The notes beneath the pieces were generated by a model, which saw only the letters and a list, made by a program, of their open reading frames with translations, made no database searches and was not told the DNA's origin. Made by a program: the position numbers and the translations under genes. Positions 49,308 through 59,681 of a DNA stretch of 64,000 nucleotides are shown one piece after another. The DNA lies in assembly GCA_018141785.1 (NCBI GenBank), contig CP073341.1:682001-746000 (forward strand), read 5' to 3'. Numbering within the stretch: position 1 is the first letter of the stretch; the number at the start of each line of letters is the position of its first letter. Source of the stretch: Candidatus Paraprochloron terpiosi LD05 (GTDB taxonomy: Bacteria; Cyanobacteriota; Cyanobacteriia; Cyanobacteriales; Prochloraceae).

Positions 49308-52300
49308 TTAAGGTTTATGAATGGGAAGAAAGACGGTAAAAGTCGTTTTTCCCGGTACTGATTCTACCTCAATTGTTCCTTGATGTTTGTCAATAATCTT
49401 CTGGACAATATCCAATCCTAAGCCACTGCCTTCTCCGGGCGGTTTAGTGGTAAAGAAAGGTTCAAATATTTTATTTTTTATCTCCGGTGGTATTCCTGTG
49501 CCGTTATCAGTAATCATTACCTTCAATAAGTTATTATATTTATTAACATCAATACTTAGGGTACCTTTATTATTCATGGCTTGGATGCCATTGTGTACTA
49601 GATTGGTCCAAACTTGATTTAGTTCGTCCGGGTAACAGAGAATCGAGGGAATATCCCCATAGTTTTTCACCAGTTCAATGCCCTGTTTCAGTTTATTGTT
49701 ATAAATGGTTAATACCGTATCGATGCCCTCAGTAATCTTAGCTTCTGTCTTTTGTCCAGAATTATCGTAACGAGCATGGGTTTTCAGGGCAAATACTACT
49801 TTATCTGCCCGTTCCGCAGCAGTAGCAATTGTTGCCATACTGGTACGTAAAGTGGCGAATTGATAGGCCATATTCAGAACTTTTTCGCTTTCTGACTCTT
49901 CTGTTAAAAGAGGCAAAAACGTTTTGATATCGTAAACTCCCGTGTTAATTAAAGTAGAAGCGATCAAATCTGGCTCTTCCACTCCCTGTTCCCACAGTTG
50001 TTTTTTTAAAGCACGATTCAATTTCCGTTTTTCTCTCGTGGATAAAACAGTGGTTTGTTGACTTTGCTGTTGTAGTAAAGCTAAGAAATACTCATTACAT
50101 TGAGGAGATAGTTCCTGGAAAAATTGCGGGAGTACTTCCAGGTATTCCTGCAAAAAATCGGCAATGTTCTGGACAGAAGAGCGAATCGCTCCCAGAGGAG
50201 TATTAACTTCATGAGCCACCCCGGCAATGAGTTGTCCCAAGGCTGCCATTTTTTCCGATTTAATTAGTCCTTCTTGAGTGGTTTTGAGCTGACTGAGGGT
50301 ACGAGCCAAATCTTCATTTTTCTGCCGCAAAGCTTCCTCTGCTTCCTTCCGTGCAGTGATATTCTCTACCGTACCCTCGTAATAAAATAGTTCTCCTTCC
50401 TCATCGAAAACCACATGGACGTTTTCCGAGATCCAGATAATTTCGCCGTCGGCGCGATAAACCTGAAATTCAAAATTGGACACCGTCCCATGTTCGTCTA
50501 TGGCAGCGAGAAATTCATAATGACGGCTGGGGTTGACATAAAGCTGAGTACTGTTGAGATTGAACATTAACTCCTGGGCAGAAGAATAGCCATACATCTG
50601 AGCCAAGGCAGGATTGGCACTGAGGTATAAACCATCTCTGGTGCTCTGAAAAATCCCCTCTGCCGCATTCTCAAAAATGCTGCGATAATTTTCCTCAGCT
50701 CTTCGCAGGGCTTCTTCTACTTGCTGGCGCTCGCTAATATCCCGGGCGACCCAGATAGTGCTGCGGTCTGAAATAGGGGAAATACTGGCGGTAAACCAAA
50801 AGCGATCGTAACCAACACAGAGATCGTATTCAAAATGAACCACCTTCCCTGTCTCCAAAGACTCCCGGATCTTGCCGGACCAAGTTGGAGCTGTCTCCTC
50901 GCGATAAAACGATTCTACTGTCTCGCTAATCAGATCGGTATAGGCTTCATACACGCGACTGGGATCCGTCGGTGCCACTTCCACATCACCGATCTGATTG
51001 CCTTCAACTTCAACAATCAAGATAATATCGGTCATGGCGCCAAAAACCGCCCGCATTTTCTCCTTTGAACTACGGAGATTCTTCTCTAATGCCTTGCGCT
51101 CGCGCAGCGGCACCTTGTGCTCGCTAATATCCCGCGCCACCCAAATGGCGTAGTTTTCCGCAATGGGAGAAACATTGGCAGAAAACCAAACAAGGCGTTC
51201 ACCCCAGATCAGGGAGTACTCCACATCAGTAGTATGCTGGTTATCCATAGCGGCTTGAATGCAATCCAGGAGGCGATCCGCTGTTGCTATGGGCATGGTT
51301 TCGTGGAGAGTCTTGCCCAGAAGATCCGATGTAGGTTTGGTTAGTTTGGGATTAGTGGATGCAATTTTACAATAGCGTCCTTCTCTATCAAAGACGAAAA
51401 TCAACTCTGTCATCGCCTCGAAGAAACTCCGCATTTCTGCCTCTGTTGCTGTTAGGGCAGCGGTTCTGGACAACACCTTATCTTCCAGTTCCACATTAGT
51501 CTTCTCTAAAGTGGCGACAGTAGCTTGCAGTTCCTTCGCCATGGTGTTGAAAGACTGAGCTAATTCTCTCAATTCAACCGCCCCTTCTACCTCTACTCGC
51601 TGCTCCCATTCCCCGAGGGCTAAATTCTTGGCCGATGTGTTTAAGCGCATAATCGGCCCTATCACCCAGCCAGCGCTGCCAATGCCGAAAGCTATGGCGA
51701 TGGCCAAGGCAATAATATAAACTGAGATTGTGGTGCGAGTGTTGGCAGATATTTCCTTCATAAAGTCCGCTTTCGGTACCACTACCACAATCAGCCAATC
51801 AATATCGCCAACATTTTTAAAAGGTACGACTTGCAACAATTGCTCCTGGCCATGGATTTTAAATTTTAACTCTTGGGTATTCTCTATTTGGCTCAGATCG
51901 CCGTCGAATTGTTCCTTTAAATATCCGACTGAAGCTTGAATTAAAGAATCTTCATGGGTTGAATTGGTGTGGAGTAGATTGCTATCGCGCTCTAAGATAA
52001 ATGTTTTCCCCGACTTACCAATTTCTAAACCTTGGAGAAATTCACTAATTCGAGCTAAACTCAGAGCCACTGCTACCACGCCCCGGAAAGTTCCCGTCTC
52101 GTCGTAGTAAGTTTTGGCGAGAGTAATTACCAAACTGGGCGGTGTAACCTTGATATATGTTTGAGTCCAAGCTGGTTTTCCCTTAGCTTTAAGCGCAGCT
52201 TTGTACCAGGGTAGTTCTCGCGGGTCAAAATTACCTAAACTTGTCAACATTTTGCCCCGCTTCCCCTCTTTATCCATCCCATAGATTTGTAACTCCCCAG

Positions 52301-52730
52301 TCAATTCCCTTACTTGATAGGTGGGAGTGCCATCTTCCCCTACTGTTAACGCGACAAATTCTCCCTCGGTGGTAGCGAATTGAATCTGACTTACCCCATT
52401 GAAGATTTGATATTGCCTCCAGAAATGATTTTTCATGCTCTTCAGGTCTTGGATATTTATCTCACCCAGATCGAGAGCATTCTGATTAAGTTGATTGATT
52501 TTATGAGGGGTTGCTAAGTAAGAATCCAGCTGTTGGGAGCGAGTCCCCACTTCCTGCATCAATTGACTGGCTAGGTCATTTACTGCTTTTTCCCCATTTT
52601 TCCAAGAGAAATACCCCACCAATCCCACTGCCACCAATATTTGCAAGACCATGGGAACTATGATAACTGTGCGGAGGGATACTTTGGGAAGAACTTTGGC
52701 TATGGTGCGATTGAGAAATGGGATCGACAT
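49308..52730 (-). CDS. Multi-PAS sensor histidine kinase
   Basis: 1140 residues. Membrane helix about 20-42, extracellular dCache-type sensor (about 45-340), second helix about 342-366, HAMP (about 367-420), then three PAS domains (about 430-540, 560-680 and 690-815) linked by short coiled coils. The phosphoacceptor His is in AGVAHEVNTPLGAIRSSVQN near 839. An ATPase follows with N box NGIQAMNN, G1 DNGTGIPP, F box FEPFFTTK and G2 GSGLGLDIV. A response regulator lies 116 bp upstream on the same strand, its likely partner. The ligand is unknown. Confidence 0.9.
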   Translation of the reverse strand: MSIPFLNRTIAKVLPKVSLRTVIIVPMVLQILVAVGLVGYFSWKNGEKAVNDLASQLMQEVGTRSQQLDSYLATPHKINQLNQNALDLGEINIQDLKSMKNHFWRQYQIFNGVSQIQFATTEGEFVALTVGEDGTPTYQVRELTGELQIYGMDKEGKRGKMLTSLGNFDPRELPWYKAALKAKGKPAWTQTYIKVTPPSLVITLAKTYYDETGTFRGVVAVALSLARISEFLQGLEIGKSGKTFILERDSNLLHTNSTHEDSLIQASVGYLKEQFDGDLSQIENTQELKFKIHGQEQLLQVVPFKNVGDIDWLIVVVVPKADFMKEISANTRTTISVYIIALAIAIAFGIGSAGWVIGPIMRLNTSAKNLALGEWEQRVEVEGAVELRELAQSFNTMAKELQATVATLEKTNVELEDKVLSRTAALTATEAEMRSFFEAMTELIFVFDREGRYCKIASTNPKLTKPTSDLLGKTLHETMPIATADRLLDCIQAAMDNQHTTDVEYSLIWGERLVWFSANVSPIAENYAIWVARDISEHKVPLRERKALEKNLRSSKEKMRAVFGAMTDIILIVEVEGNQIGDVEVAPTDPSRVYEAYTDLISETVESFYREETAPTWSGKIRESLETGKVVHFEYDLCVGYDRFWFTASISPISDRSTIWVARDISERQQVEEALRRAEENYRSIFENAAEGIFQSTRDGLYLSANPALAQMYGYSSAQELMFNLNSTQLYVNPSRHYEFLAAIDEHGTVSNFEFQVYRADGEIIWISENVHVVFDEEGELFYYEGTVENITARKEAEEALRQKNEDLARTLSQLKTTQEGLIKSEKMAALGQLIAGVAHEVNTPLGAIRSSVQNIADFLQEYLEVLPQFFQELSPQCNEYFLALLQQQSQQTTVLSTREKRKLNRALKKQLWEQGVEEPDLIASTLINTGVYDIKTFLPLLTEESESEKVLNMAYQFATLRTSMATIATAAERADKVVFALKTHARYDNSGQKTEAKITEGIDTVLTIYNNKLKQGIELVKNYGDIPSILCYPDELNQVWTNLVHNGIQAMNNKGTLSIDVNKYNNLLKVMITDNGTGIPPEIKNKIFEPFFTTKPPGEGSGLGLDIVQKIIDKHQGTIEVESVPGKTTFTVFLPIHKP

Positions 52731-52846
52731 TACGTCTGCGACCGATGCTCCCTGGGTTTTTCTTTTACTGCCACTTTCATATTATACCTTTCTGCAAGTC
52801 AAGTCAAGGTCTAGATTCTCCCAGCCTAGGACGGCAGGTTTCAGCT

Positions 52847-53239
52847 TTATTGCCCTATTCCCGATTTAATTACCGTAATTAATTCATTTCCATCCCATGG
52901 TTTGCGCAAGCAAGCATATAAATTAACTTGTTTTCTGGCGTCCGAGATCGCTTCTTCATTAGCTTGACCTGTTAACATAATTTTGACTATTTCAGGATGA
53001 TTTTGATGAACTACCTTGAAAAATTCATCCCCTTTCATTTCCGGCATCAACCAATCAGATAGGATTAAAATTACTTTATTGCCATCTTCGGACACCTCGT
53101 CGATGATTTCGAGAGCTTCTTCAGCCCCTTCAGCAAATTCGTAAAAATACTCATTCCCCAAAGCTTTACGGAGTTCTATTTCTAAACTGTTCAAAACTAA
53201 TAGTTCATCGTCAACGCATAAAATTACCGGTTTAGACAT
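52847..53239 (-). CDS. Response regulator receiver protein (REC only)
   Basis: 130 residues, a single receiver domain. ILCVDDE forms the acidic pocket, the phosphorylated Asp is in LILSDWLMPEMKG, Thr in KIMLTGQANE and Lys in CLRKPWDGNEL. No output domain, so it signals through protein contact. ATG at 53239 is preferred (GAGGAGG nine bases upstream) over 53245. Encoded before the histidine kinase, likely the same operon. Confidence 0.92.
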   Translation of the reverse strand: MSKPVILCVDDELLVLNSLEIELRKALGNEYFYEFAEGAEEALEIIDEVSEDGNKVILILSDWLMPEMKGDEFFKVVHQNHPEIVKIMLTGQANEEAISDARKQVNLYACLRKPWDGNELITVIKSGIGQ

Positions 53240-53428
53240 TACCATCTACCTCCTCATTTAAAATAATGGCTTGGGCCTCCATCAGGTATAGTATCATTGT
53301 CCCCTGACTTTGAACCTTAGACCTTTCCAAATCCTAACCGATGCTACCAGATATAATATAATGATGATGTCGCCCCCACCATACCCAGTCCCACCTCCGT
53401 CTTCCCAGTTTCTTTTTACCAAAAATCA

Positions 53429-54580
53429 ATGACAACTACCATATCAATTAACGATAGTCATCGGCTCCTGGCGAAACAGCTAGACATGGCACCCCGTCTG
53501 TTGTTAGGACCAGGACCATCTAACGTGCCTCCCCGCGTCCTGCAAGCTTTGAGTATGACCACCGTGGGACATCTGGATCCCCTTTTCCTGCAAATGATGG
53601 ACGAGACCCAAACCTTGCTGCGCTACGCATGGCAAACGGATAATCCCATGACAATTTCTGTCAGCGGTACCGGCAGTGCGGCGATGGAAGCAACTCTCGC
53701 CAATACGGTAGAACCGGGGGATGTGGTTTTGGTGGGGGTTAATGGTTACTTCGGACACCGTCTCTTAGACATGGCTGGTCGCTATGGTGCCGATACCCGC
53801 AAGCTGACCAAGCCTTGGGGAGAAACATTCTCTCTAGAAGAACTGAGAATAGGTCTTAATTGCCATCGTCCCGCTATCCTTGCTCTAGTTCACGCCGAAA
53901 CTTCAACCGGTGCTTGTCAGCCTTTAGTAGGGGTAGGGGAATTGTGTCGGGAGTTTAATTGCCTCTTACTGGTCGACACCGTTACCAGTTTGGGAGGAGT
54001 TCCCCTCTTTATTGATGAATGGGGCATAGACTTAGCCTATAGTTGCAGTCAAAAAGGTCTCGCTTGTCCCCCCGGTATCGCCCCCTTTACTATGAGTCCT
54101 CGGGCAGTGGAAAAACTGCAGCAACGTCGCGCCAAAGTGGCTAACTGGTATCTAGATATATCCATGCTGTGCCAATATTGGGGGAACGAACGCACTTACC
54201 ACCACACTGCACCAATTAACATGAATTATGCCTTGCGAGAAGCTTTGCGCCTAGTGGCGGAAGAAGGACTGGCAGCCGTTTGGGCAAGACATCAAGCCAA
54301 TGCGGAGTTGCTTTGGCAAGGTTTGGCAGATCTGGGCTTAACCTGCCACGTGCCCAAAGAATTTCGCCTCCCTACTCTCACTACCGTTACCATTCCCCCA
54401 GGAGTAGATGGCAAAGCAGTTGCTCGTCAATTGCTACAGGAATACAATCTGGAAATTGGCGGCGGTTTAGGGGAATTAGCAGGTAAAGTTTGGCGTATCG
54501 GTCTCATGGGCTTTAACAGTCGGCGGGAAAATGTCATCTTATGTTTGTCGGCATTGGAACGGGTTCTCAAGAACTTTTAA
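53429..54580 (+). CDS. Alanine/serine-glyoxylate aminotransferase family protein
   Basis: 383 residues of the class V PLP aminotransferases. It starts its core with LLGPGPSNVPPRVLQALS and has HAETSTGA and DTVTSLGGVP. The PLP-binding Lys209 is in SCSQKGL. It closes with WRIGLMGFNS. Family members transfer the amino group to glyoxylate in photorespiration. Substrate pair not determined. The next gene begins 36 bp later. Confidence 0.9.
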   Translation: MTTTISINDSHRLLAKQLDMAPRLLLGPGPSNVPPRVLQALSMTTVGHLDPLFLQMMDETQTLLRYAWQTDNPMTISVSGTGSAAMEATLANTVEPGDVVLVGVNGYFGHRLLDMAGRYGADTRKLTKPWGETFSLEELRIGLNCHRPAILALVHAETSTGACQPLVGVGELCREFNCLLLVDTVTSLGGVPLFIDEWGIDLAYSCSQKGLACPPGIAPFTMSPRAVEKLQQRRAKVANWYLDISMLCQYWGNERTYHHTAPINMNYALREALRLVAEEGLAAVWARHQANAELLWQGLADLGLTCHVPKEFRLPTLTTVTIPPGVDGKAVARQLLQEYNLEIGGGLGELAGKVWRIGLMGFNSRRENVILCLSALERVLKNF

Positions 54581-54616
54581 AGTCCACGTTATATTCAGGG
54601 TTTGTTAGTAATTTTC

Positions 54617-55171
54617 ATGCTAAAATCAACAATTGCCAGTTTCGGTTTCCTTTATTTTTTGTCCTTGCCCTTAGTCTTGCCCCTGCGGGCGGAAGAGACG
54701 ACTCCTGCTCAAACCGGTGCCCCCCGCCAAGTTACTCCCAATAACCTTCGTCCTCTAACTCAGTCCGATAGCCTGCTGAGTGTTCAGGGAGGTCGAAGAC
54801 TAATGGATGAAGCCGCATATGCAATCGAGAATCAGGAATACGAACTAGCAGCCAGCAAATTAGATGATGCAAGGAAAATTTTTAACCAGTTGTCTAATTT
54901 TTATTTAAAACTTGCCCAGAGTTTCTCCGGGATTGAAAATCGGATTTTCGAGGAGCAAAGGGTCAAGGCTAGAGATACTGCTCAAATGCGAGATGAAGCC
55001 ACTTATCAGTTAGCTTTAGTTTATCGAGCTAAAAATCAGCCGGAACTAGCAGTTCCTTTGCTGGTTCAAGTGATTGACTCCCAAAATCCCACCACTGAAC
55101 TGGGTCAGAAATGTTACCAGCAGCTACTGGAAATCGGTTTCGTCGATTCTGCTTATAGTAGCGAACTCTAA
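54617..55171 (+). CDS. Secreted hypothetical protein with helical repeats
   Basis: 184 residues from ATG 54617. MLKSTIASFGFLYFLSLPLV ends in a signal-peptide-like LRAEE. The mature part is mainly helical (LMDEAAYAIENQEYELAASK, LALVYRAKNQPELAVPLLVQ), suggestive of TPR-like repeats. Conserved hypothetical. An earlier in-frame start at 54602 is possible. Same strand as the aminotransferase and bolA. Confidence 0.7.
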   Translation: MLKSTIASFGFLYFLSLPLVLPLRAEETTPAQTGAPRQVTPNNLRPLTQSDSLLSVQGGRRLMDEAAYAIENQEYELAASKLDDARKIFNQLSNFYLKLAQSFSGIENRIFEEQRVKARDTAQMRDEATYQLALVYRAKNQPELAVPLLVQVIDSQNPTTELGQKCYQQLLEIGFVDSAYSSEL

Positions 55172-55198
55172 ACTAATTCTACCAATAGGAGATGTCTA

Positions 55199-55459
55199 AT
55201 GATTACCCTGAATCAAGTTCAAGCAATGATTCAAGGAAAACTGCCCGACGCCCAGGTGATGGTCAAAGACTTGACTGGTGGAGGCGATCATTTGGAGGCA
55301 ATAGTCGTCTCTTCTGAGTTTGAAGGCAAAACCAGAGTCAAGCAGCACCAAATCGTTTATGGGGCATTGAGTGATGCCATGGCTACAGAGGCAATCCATG
55401 CCCTCGCTTTGAAAACTTACACTCCGCAAGCATGGAGCGCTACGGGTCAATCTATTTAA
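55199..55459 (+). CDS. bolA: BolA family protein
   Basis: 86 residues, single BolA domain ([20 protein letters not shown] and [19 protein letters not shown]). BolA proteins form 2Fe-2S heterodimers with CGFS glutaredoxins and regulate iron homeostasis. The RBS AGGAG is seven bases before ATG. The CGFS glutaredoxin gene follows 32 bp later, the classical pair. Confidence 0.93.
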   Translation: MITLNQVQAMIQGKLPDAQVMVKDLTGGGDHLEAIVVSSEFEGKTRVKQHQIVYGALSDAMATEAIHALALKTYTPQAWSATGQSI

Positions 55460-55491
55460 GATAATATTAACTCACAATTAGGAAAGAGAAG

Positions 55492-55815
55492 ATGACACCA
55501 TCAGTGAAAGAAAGAATCGAAAATCTCATCAAGGAGCACAAAATTTTGGTTTTCATGAAGGGTTCCAAGTTGATGCCCCAGTGTGGTTTTTCAAACAACG
55601 TGGTCCAAATTATGAATAGCTTGGGAGTCCCCTACGAGACAGTAGATATTTTACAAGACAACGAACTGCGTCAGGGAATTAAAGAATATTCCAAATGGCC
55701 AACTATTCCCCAAGTATATATTAATGGGGAATTCATCGGCGGTTCGGATATCGCCATCGAGCTTTACCAAAATAACGAATTACAGGAAATGGTTGAAGTA
55801 GCCCTAGCTTCTTAA
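55492..55815 (+). CDS. grxD: Monothiol glutaredoxin (CGFS type)
   Basis: 107 residues, Grx4/Grx3-like. MPQCGFSNNVVQ contains the single active-site Cys that binds a 2Fe-2S cluster with glutathione, followed by WPTIPQVYINGEFIGGSDI. Involved in cluster storage or transfer. Operon partner of bolA. Confidence 0.95.
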   Translation: MTPSVKERIENLIKEHKILVFMKGSKLMPQCGFSNNVVQIMNSLGVPYETVDILQDNELRQGIKEYSKWPTIPQVYINGEFIGGSDIAIELYQNNELQEMVEVALAS

Positions 55816-55887
55816 ATAAAGTAAAATGATGGTTGCAAGTGCATTATTATTAATGATAACATACTTGCAGCTAAATATCTATTATGC

Positions 55888-56205
55888 CTATCTAATATTT
55901 GCATAAGTTTGTGGCATCGGTAATTCAAAATTGGAGGGATCCCGTAGAAAACGGAAAATTTCTTCCTCTAAGCGGTGGATGTGGTATGCTTCTAAAGTAT
56001 TGCTGTGACGGAGACAAGCTATGTAACCATCAGTATACAAACGTAATTCATCAAAGCTATAACCCTTCTGCCATAAGTACAACATAGCATCGGTAAGTTT
56101 TTGGTAAAAACGGATTGTTTGGCTATCTTGAAGCATGATCTTAAAATTGAGTGCGTCTTTTATGGTGGAATGGCTTGTGTTGGAATGAATAAACTTTTTC
56201 GTCAT
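55888..56205 (-). CDS. Conserved cyanobacterial hypothetical protein
   Basis: 105 residues: QTIRFYQKLTDAMLYLWQKG, YSFDELRLYTDGYIACLRHS and YHIHRLEEEIFRFLRDPSNF resemble a small helical family restricted to cyanobacteria (DUF6761-like, from memory). No known motif. Convergent with grxD; no obvious operon partner. Confidence 0.65.
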   Translation of the reverse strand: MTKKFIHSNTSHSTIKDALNFKIMLQDSQTIRFYQKLTDAMLYLWQKGYSFDELRLYTDGYIACLRHSNTLEAYHIHRLEEEIFRFLRDPSNFELPMPQTYANIR

Positions 56206-56338
56206 TCAACTTGATTTTAACTCAGGAAGTAGCGATTGTTACAAAATATTAATAATTCCTTTGTTACTATTGAGTCATGTGGGTTATCAATTTAATTCTA
56301 ATGCTCTAGGCACCCCTCAAGAGTCTACATAGTCGGTT

Positions 56339-57088
56339 TCAAAGCCATTCTTGGGCAGTTTGAGCTTCGGCTTCAACTAAATTATCACGTAATTTGGTCC
56401 AATCTACTTTCTCAATGGAACTATCCTCTAGTAACCTTCCTGACTGTAAATATAAAACCCGATTGGCAAATTGCTGGGCTAATTCTAATTGGTGATTAAC
56501 CATTAAAATGGCAGTGTCGGCTCTATTAGCTAATTCAGTTAACAGTGTTATAAGATGAACAGCACGACCTAGATCTAAAGCAGAGGTGGGTTCGTCTAGT
56601 AACAGGACTTTCGGTTCCATAACCAAAGCGCGAGCGATGACCACTAATTGTTTTTGTCCTCCTGAGAGTTCTAGTTCGTTGCGATCTAACCAATCTTCTG
56701 CTAACTTCAATCTGTCGCTCCAAGTTCCTACCCTTTCTCTAATTTCCTTTGGAGATAGGTTCTGCAAAACTAAAGGATAGGCTAACGCTTCGGACACTTT
56801 CATGCCTAACAGTTTTGGTTCTTGAGGTACTAATACTACTTGTCGTCTTAGGGAAATAACCGGAATTTGAGCCACAGGGCGATTTTCTAGGGTAATAGAA
56901 CCGGAAGTTGGGTTACTCAGTCGATTTAACAGCCGCAATAAGGAGGTTTTCCCCGCACCAGAAGAACCGATAATTGCGAGGCGATCGCCTGTTGTAATAT
57001 TAAAGGAAATATCTTGCACTAAATAACTAGAACCCACGGAAGTAGTCAAACTTACTCCTTGGATTTTCATAATGGGAGCATTTGTGCT
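56339..57088 (-). CDS. ABC transporter ATP-binding protein (FetA/YbbL-like)
   Basis: About 249 residues from ATG 57088 (MSTNAPIMKIQGVSL). Walker A GSSGAGKTSLL, Q loop LVPQEPKLLG, signature ELSGGQKQL and Walker B VLLLDEPTSALD are intact. The short length and MKVSEALAYPLVLQNLSPKE resemble the ATPase of the FetAB/YbbLM exporter more than an importer ATPase. No permease gene is adjacent. The frame can be opened to 57193, but no family sequence is there. Confidence 0.86.
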   Translation of the reverse strand, partial: STNAPIMKIQGVSLTTSVGSSYLVQDISFNITTGDRLAIIGSSGAGKTSLLRLLNRLSNPTSGSITLENRPVAQIPVISLRRQVVLVPQEPKLLGMKVSEALAYPLVLQNLSPKEIRERVGTWSDRLKLAEDWLDRNELELSGGQKQLVVIARALVMEPKVLLLDEPTSALDLGRAVHLITLLTELANRADTAILMVNHQLELAQQFANRVLYLQSGRLLEDSSIEKVDWTKLRDNLVEAEAQTAQEWL

Positions 57089-57386
57089 CATTACCCAATT
57101 CTCGCTTTCGTTACTGCTTACAGGAGGGACATTTAATTTTTTTTTAAAGGAACCGCTTCTTAACGCAGATAAACGCTGATTTGACTGATACACTATTATT
57201 ATACAGGTAGAATAAAGATAAAACCAATTATTACAGAAATTGTCGGGGGAGTTGGGGAAACGGTTTACAGGAGGATCGATCCCAAGGATATCCGCGTAGC
57301 GGCGCGCTAAAATAAGTAAACTCCGTCAATTTATTGTAACTCGACTGGGAGGAAAAGTAGGTTCTCAGGTTTATAATGCTAAAGAG

Positions 57387-57806
57387 ATGCATATTTACAA
57401 TCCTGGGTCACAGTCTTCCGAAAAACTAAACCCTCCCCATAATCTACCATTGAGCAATGTGAGTAAATTTGTCGGACGGTCTCGAGACAGGTCTATTTTA
57501 CATGAAAAGTTACAAAAAGACCTTCCTATAATTATTTCTACTATAGCAGAAATGGGTGGAGTGGGTCAGACAGAATTAGCACTTCAATATGCTCGATATC
57601 ATTGGGAAAAGAATGATTATCCCGGTGGTATTTGTTGGTTAGAAGCTCGTCAGGGGGAACTGGGAACCCAAATTGTCAATTTTACTGGTTCTCAGTTAGG
57701 TTTAAACTCACCGCAGGATTTTGATTTAAAGACTCAGGTACAATATTGTTGGCGAAACTGGGAATGTGTTATCGCCCGTTGTCTTTCTCATTTTTTTCAT
57801 CCATAA
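57387..57806 (+). pseudogene. NB-ARC/STAND ATPase fragment
   Basis: 139 residues: VSKFVGRSRDRSILHEKLQK, then IAEMGGVGQTELALQYARYH and GGICWLEARQGELGTQIVNF are the start of an NB-ARC nucleotide-binding domain. The P-loop normally reads GMGGVGKTELA; here its first Gly is Glu and the Lys is Gln. The protein stops where the second half of the ATPase and the repeat domain should begin. Probably a decayed STAND defence or signalling gene. Confidence 0.7.
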
Positions 57807-57927
57807 TCTAAGATAGAACCTCTCTAAAAATTAGTCCACAGGAACAACCAACCAACTCCTGATTTGGTTATATTTAACGGTGGTCACCGATAACTGGTCA
57901 CTGATAACTGATAACTGGTCACTGATA

Positions 57928-59532
57928 ATGGATAAGACCTCAAACCGAATTTGGATTTACGATACCACCCTCAGAGATGGTGCTCAAGCTGATGGAATTT
58001 CCCTCTCCGTAGGAGACAAGCTGCGTATTGCCCATCAACTGGACGCTATGGGTATTCCCTTTATTGAAGGGGGGTGGCCCGGTGCCAATCCCAAGGATGG
58101 ACAATTTTTTTGGCGGCTGAAAGAAGAACCTCTCAACCAAGCAGAAGTAGTGGCCTTTTGTTCCACCCGTCGTCCCCACAAAGCAGCAGCTGAAGATAAA
58201 ATGCTCCAAGCCCTCCTGGCAGCAGGCACTTCCTGGATTACAATTTTTGGCAAATCCTGGGATCTCCACGTCACTGAAGGTCTGAAAACTACCTTAGAGG
58301 AAAACTTGGCCATGATTGGGGATACCATTGAGTATCTGGTTAGTCAGAAAAGAAGGGTAATTTACGATGCAGAACACTGGTTTGACGGCTACAAGCAGAA
58401 TCCTGATTATGCCCTCCAAACCCTGAAAGCTGCTTGGGACGCAGGGGCTGAATGGTTGGTTTTGTGCGATACTAATGGGGGTACTCTACCTCACGAAATC
58501 AGTCAAATCCTTGGAGAGGTAAGGAGAGCTTTTTCTGTATTACCTAATTCCGACTCAGCACCCAAATTGGGCATTCATACCCACAACGATTCGGGCACAG
58601 CCGTAGCCAATAGCCTGGCAGCAGTGAGAGAAGGAGCCACCATGGTCCAGGGTACCATCTCAGGCTATGGGGAACGTTGCGGCAATGCTAACCTCTGTAC
58701 TGTGATTCCCAATTTACAACTGAAAATGGGCTATACCTGTCTTGAGTCCAGACAGTTAACAGAATTAACTAAAACAAGTCATCTGGTGAGCGAAATTGTC
58801 AATTTAGCTCCCGACGAACGGGCTCCTTTTGTGGGACGTTGCGCTTTTGCTCACAAAGGGGGGATCCACGTTTCCGCAGTGGAACGGAACCCCCTCACTT
58901 ACGAGCATATTCAACCGGAAGCCATCGGCAATGAGCGTCGCATTCTCATTTCTGAGCAGTCGGGATTGAGTAATGTTTTAGCAAAAGCTCGTAATTTTGG
59001 CATTCAGTTGCAGAAGAAAGATCCAGTATGTCGGGAAATTCTGGAACGTCTGAAGGAATTAGAGCATCAAGGCTACCAGTTTGAAGCAGCAGAAGCAAGT
59101 TTTGAGTTGCTCATGCGTTCTGCTTTGGGAGTCCGCAAAGAAATGTTTCAACTCAAAGGTTTCCAAGTTCATTGCGATTTGCACCAAGGGGAAGGAACGC
59201 CCTATAATAATGCCTTGGCAACTATTAAGGTAGCCGTTAAGGGGGAAGATATCTTAGAAGTAGCTGAGGGAGAAGGACCTGTTTCCGCACTAGATAAAGC
59301 ATTAAGAAAAGCCCTCGTGAAGTTTTATCCCCAAATTGCCGCTTTTTATCTCACAGATTATAAAGTACGCATTCTGGATGGAACTGCTGGTACTGCGGCG
59401 AAAACTCGCGTCTTAGTAGAGTCTAGTAATGGGGAGCAGCGTTGGACAACTTTAGGGGTTTCTCCTAATATTCTAGAGGCTTCTTATGAAGCTGTGGTGG
59501 AGGGAATTGAATATGGTTTGTTATTGCATTAA
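57928..59532 (+). CDS. cimA: Citramalate synthase
   Basis: Condenses pyruvate and acetyl-CoA to (R)-citramalate, entry to the threonine-independent isoleucine pathway. 534 residues: an HMGL-like TIM barrel with DTTLRDGAQADG, HTHNDSGTAVANS and GYGERCGNANL (metal and substrate sites), then a linker and a LeuA-type regulatory domain at the C-terminus (about 390-530). Start at ATG 57928 (MDKTSNRIWIYDTTL). The frame extends to 57880 only through short ACTGGTCACTGATAACTG repeats. Confidence 0.9.
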   Translation: MDKTSNRIWIYDTTLRDGAQADGISLSVGDKLRIAHQLDAMGIPFIEGGWPGANPKDGQFFWRLKEEPLNQAEVVAFCSTRRPHKAAAEDKMLQALLAAGTSWITIFGKSWDLHVTEGLKTTLEENLAMIGDTIEYLVSQKRRVIYDAEHWFDGYKQNPDYALQTLKAAWDAGAEWLVLCDTNGGTLPHEISQILGEVRRAFSVLPNSDSAPKLGIHTHNDSGTAVANSLAAVREGATMVQGTISGYGERCGNANLCTVIPNLQLKMGYTCLESRQLTELTKTSHLVSEIVNLAPDERAPFVGRCAFAHKGGIHVSAVERNPLTYEHIQPEAIGNERRILISEQSGLSNVLAKARNFGIQLQKKDPVCREILERLKELEHQGYQFEAAEASFELLMRSALGVRKEMFQLKGFQVHCDLHQGEGTPYNNALATIKVAVKGEDILEVAEGEGPVSALDKALRKALVKFYPQIAAFYLTDYKVRILDGTAGTAAKTRVLVESSNGEQRWTTLGVSPNILEASYEAVVEGIEYGLLLH

Positions 59533-59681
59533 GCCATCGCACTTCAGGGTTCCAAGATTGCCTAGGATTTCCTAGTTCTTAGGGTAGGCAATGGAGATAA
59601 CGTTTGGTACTTTATAATGAGAGTAGATTAGCGGTTTTATTTTAGTAGTATTAGATTCTAGTAGATAGGTGAGAGCATAAA

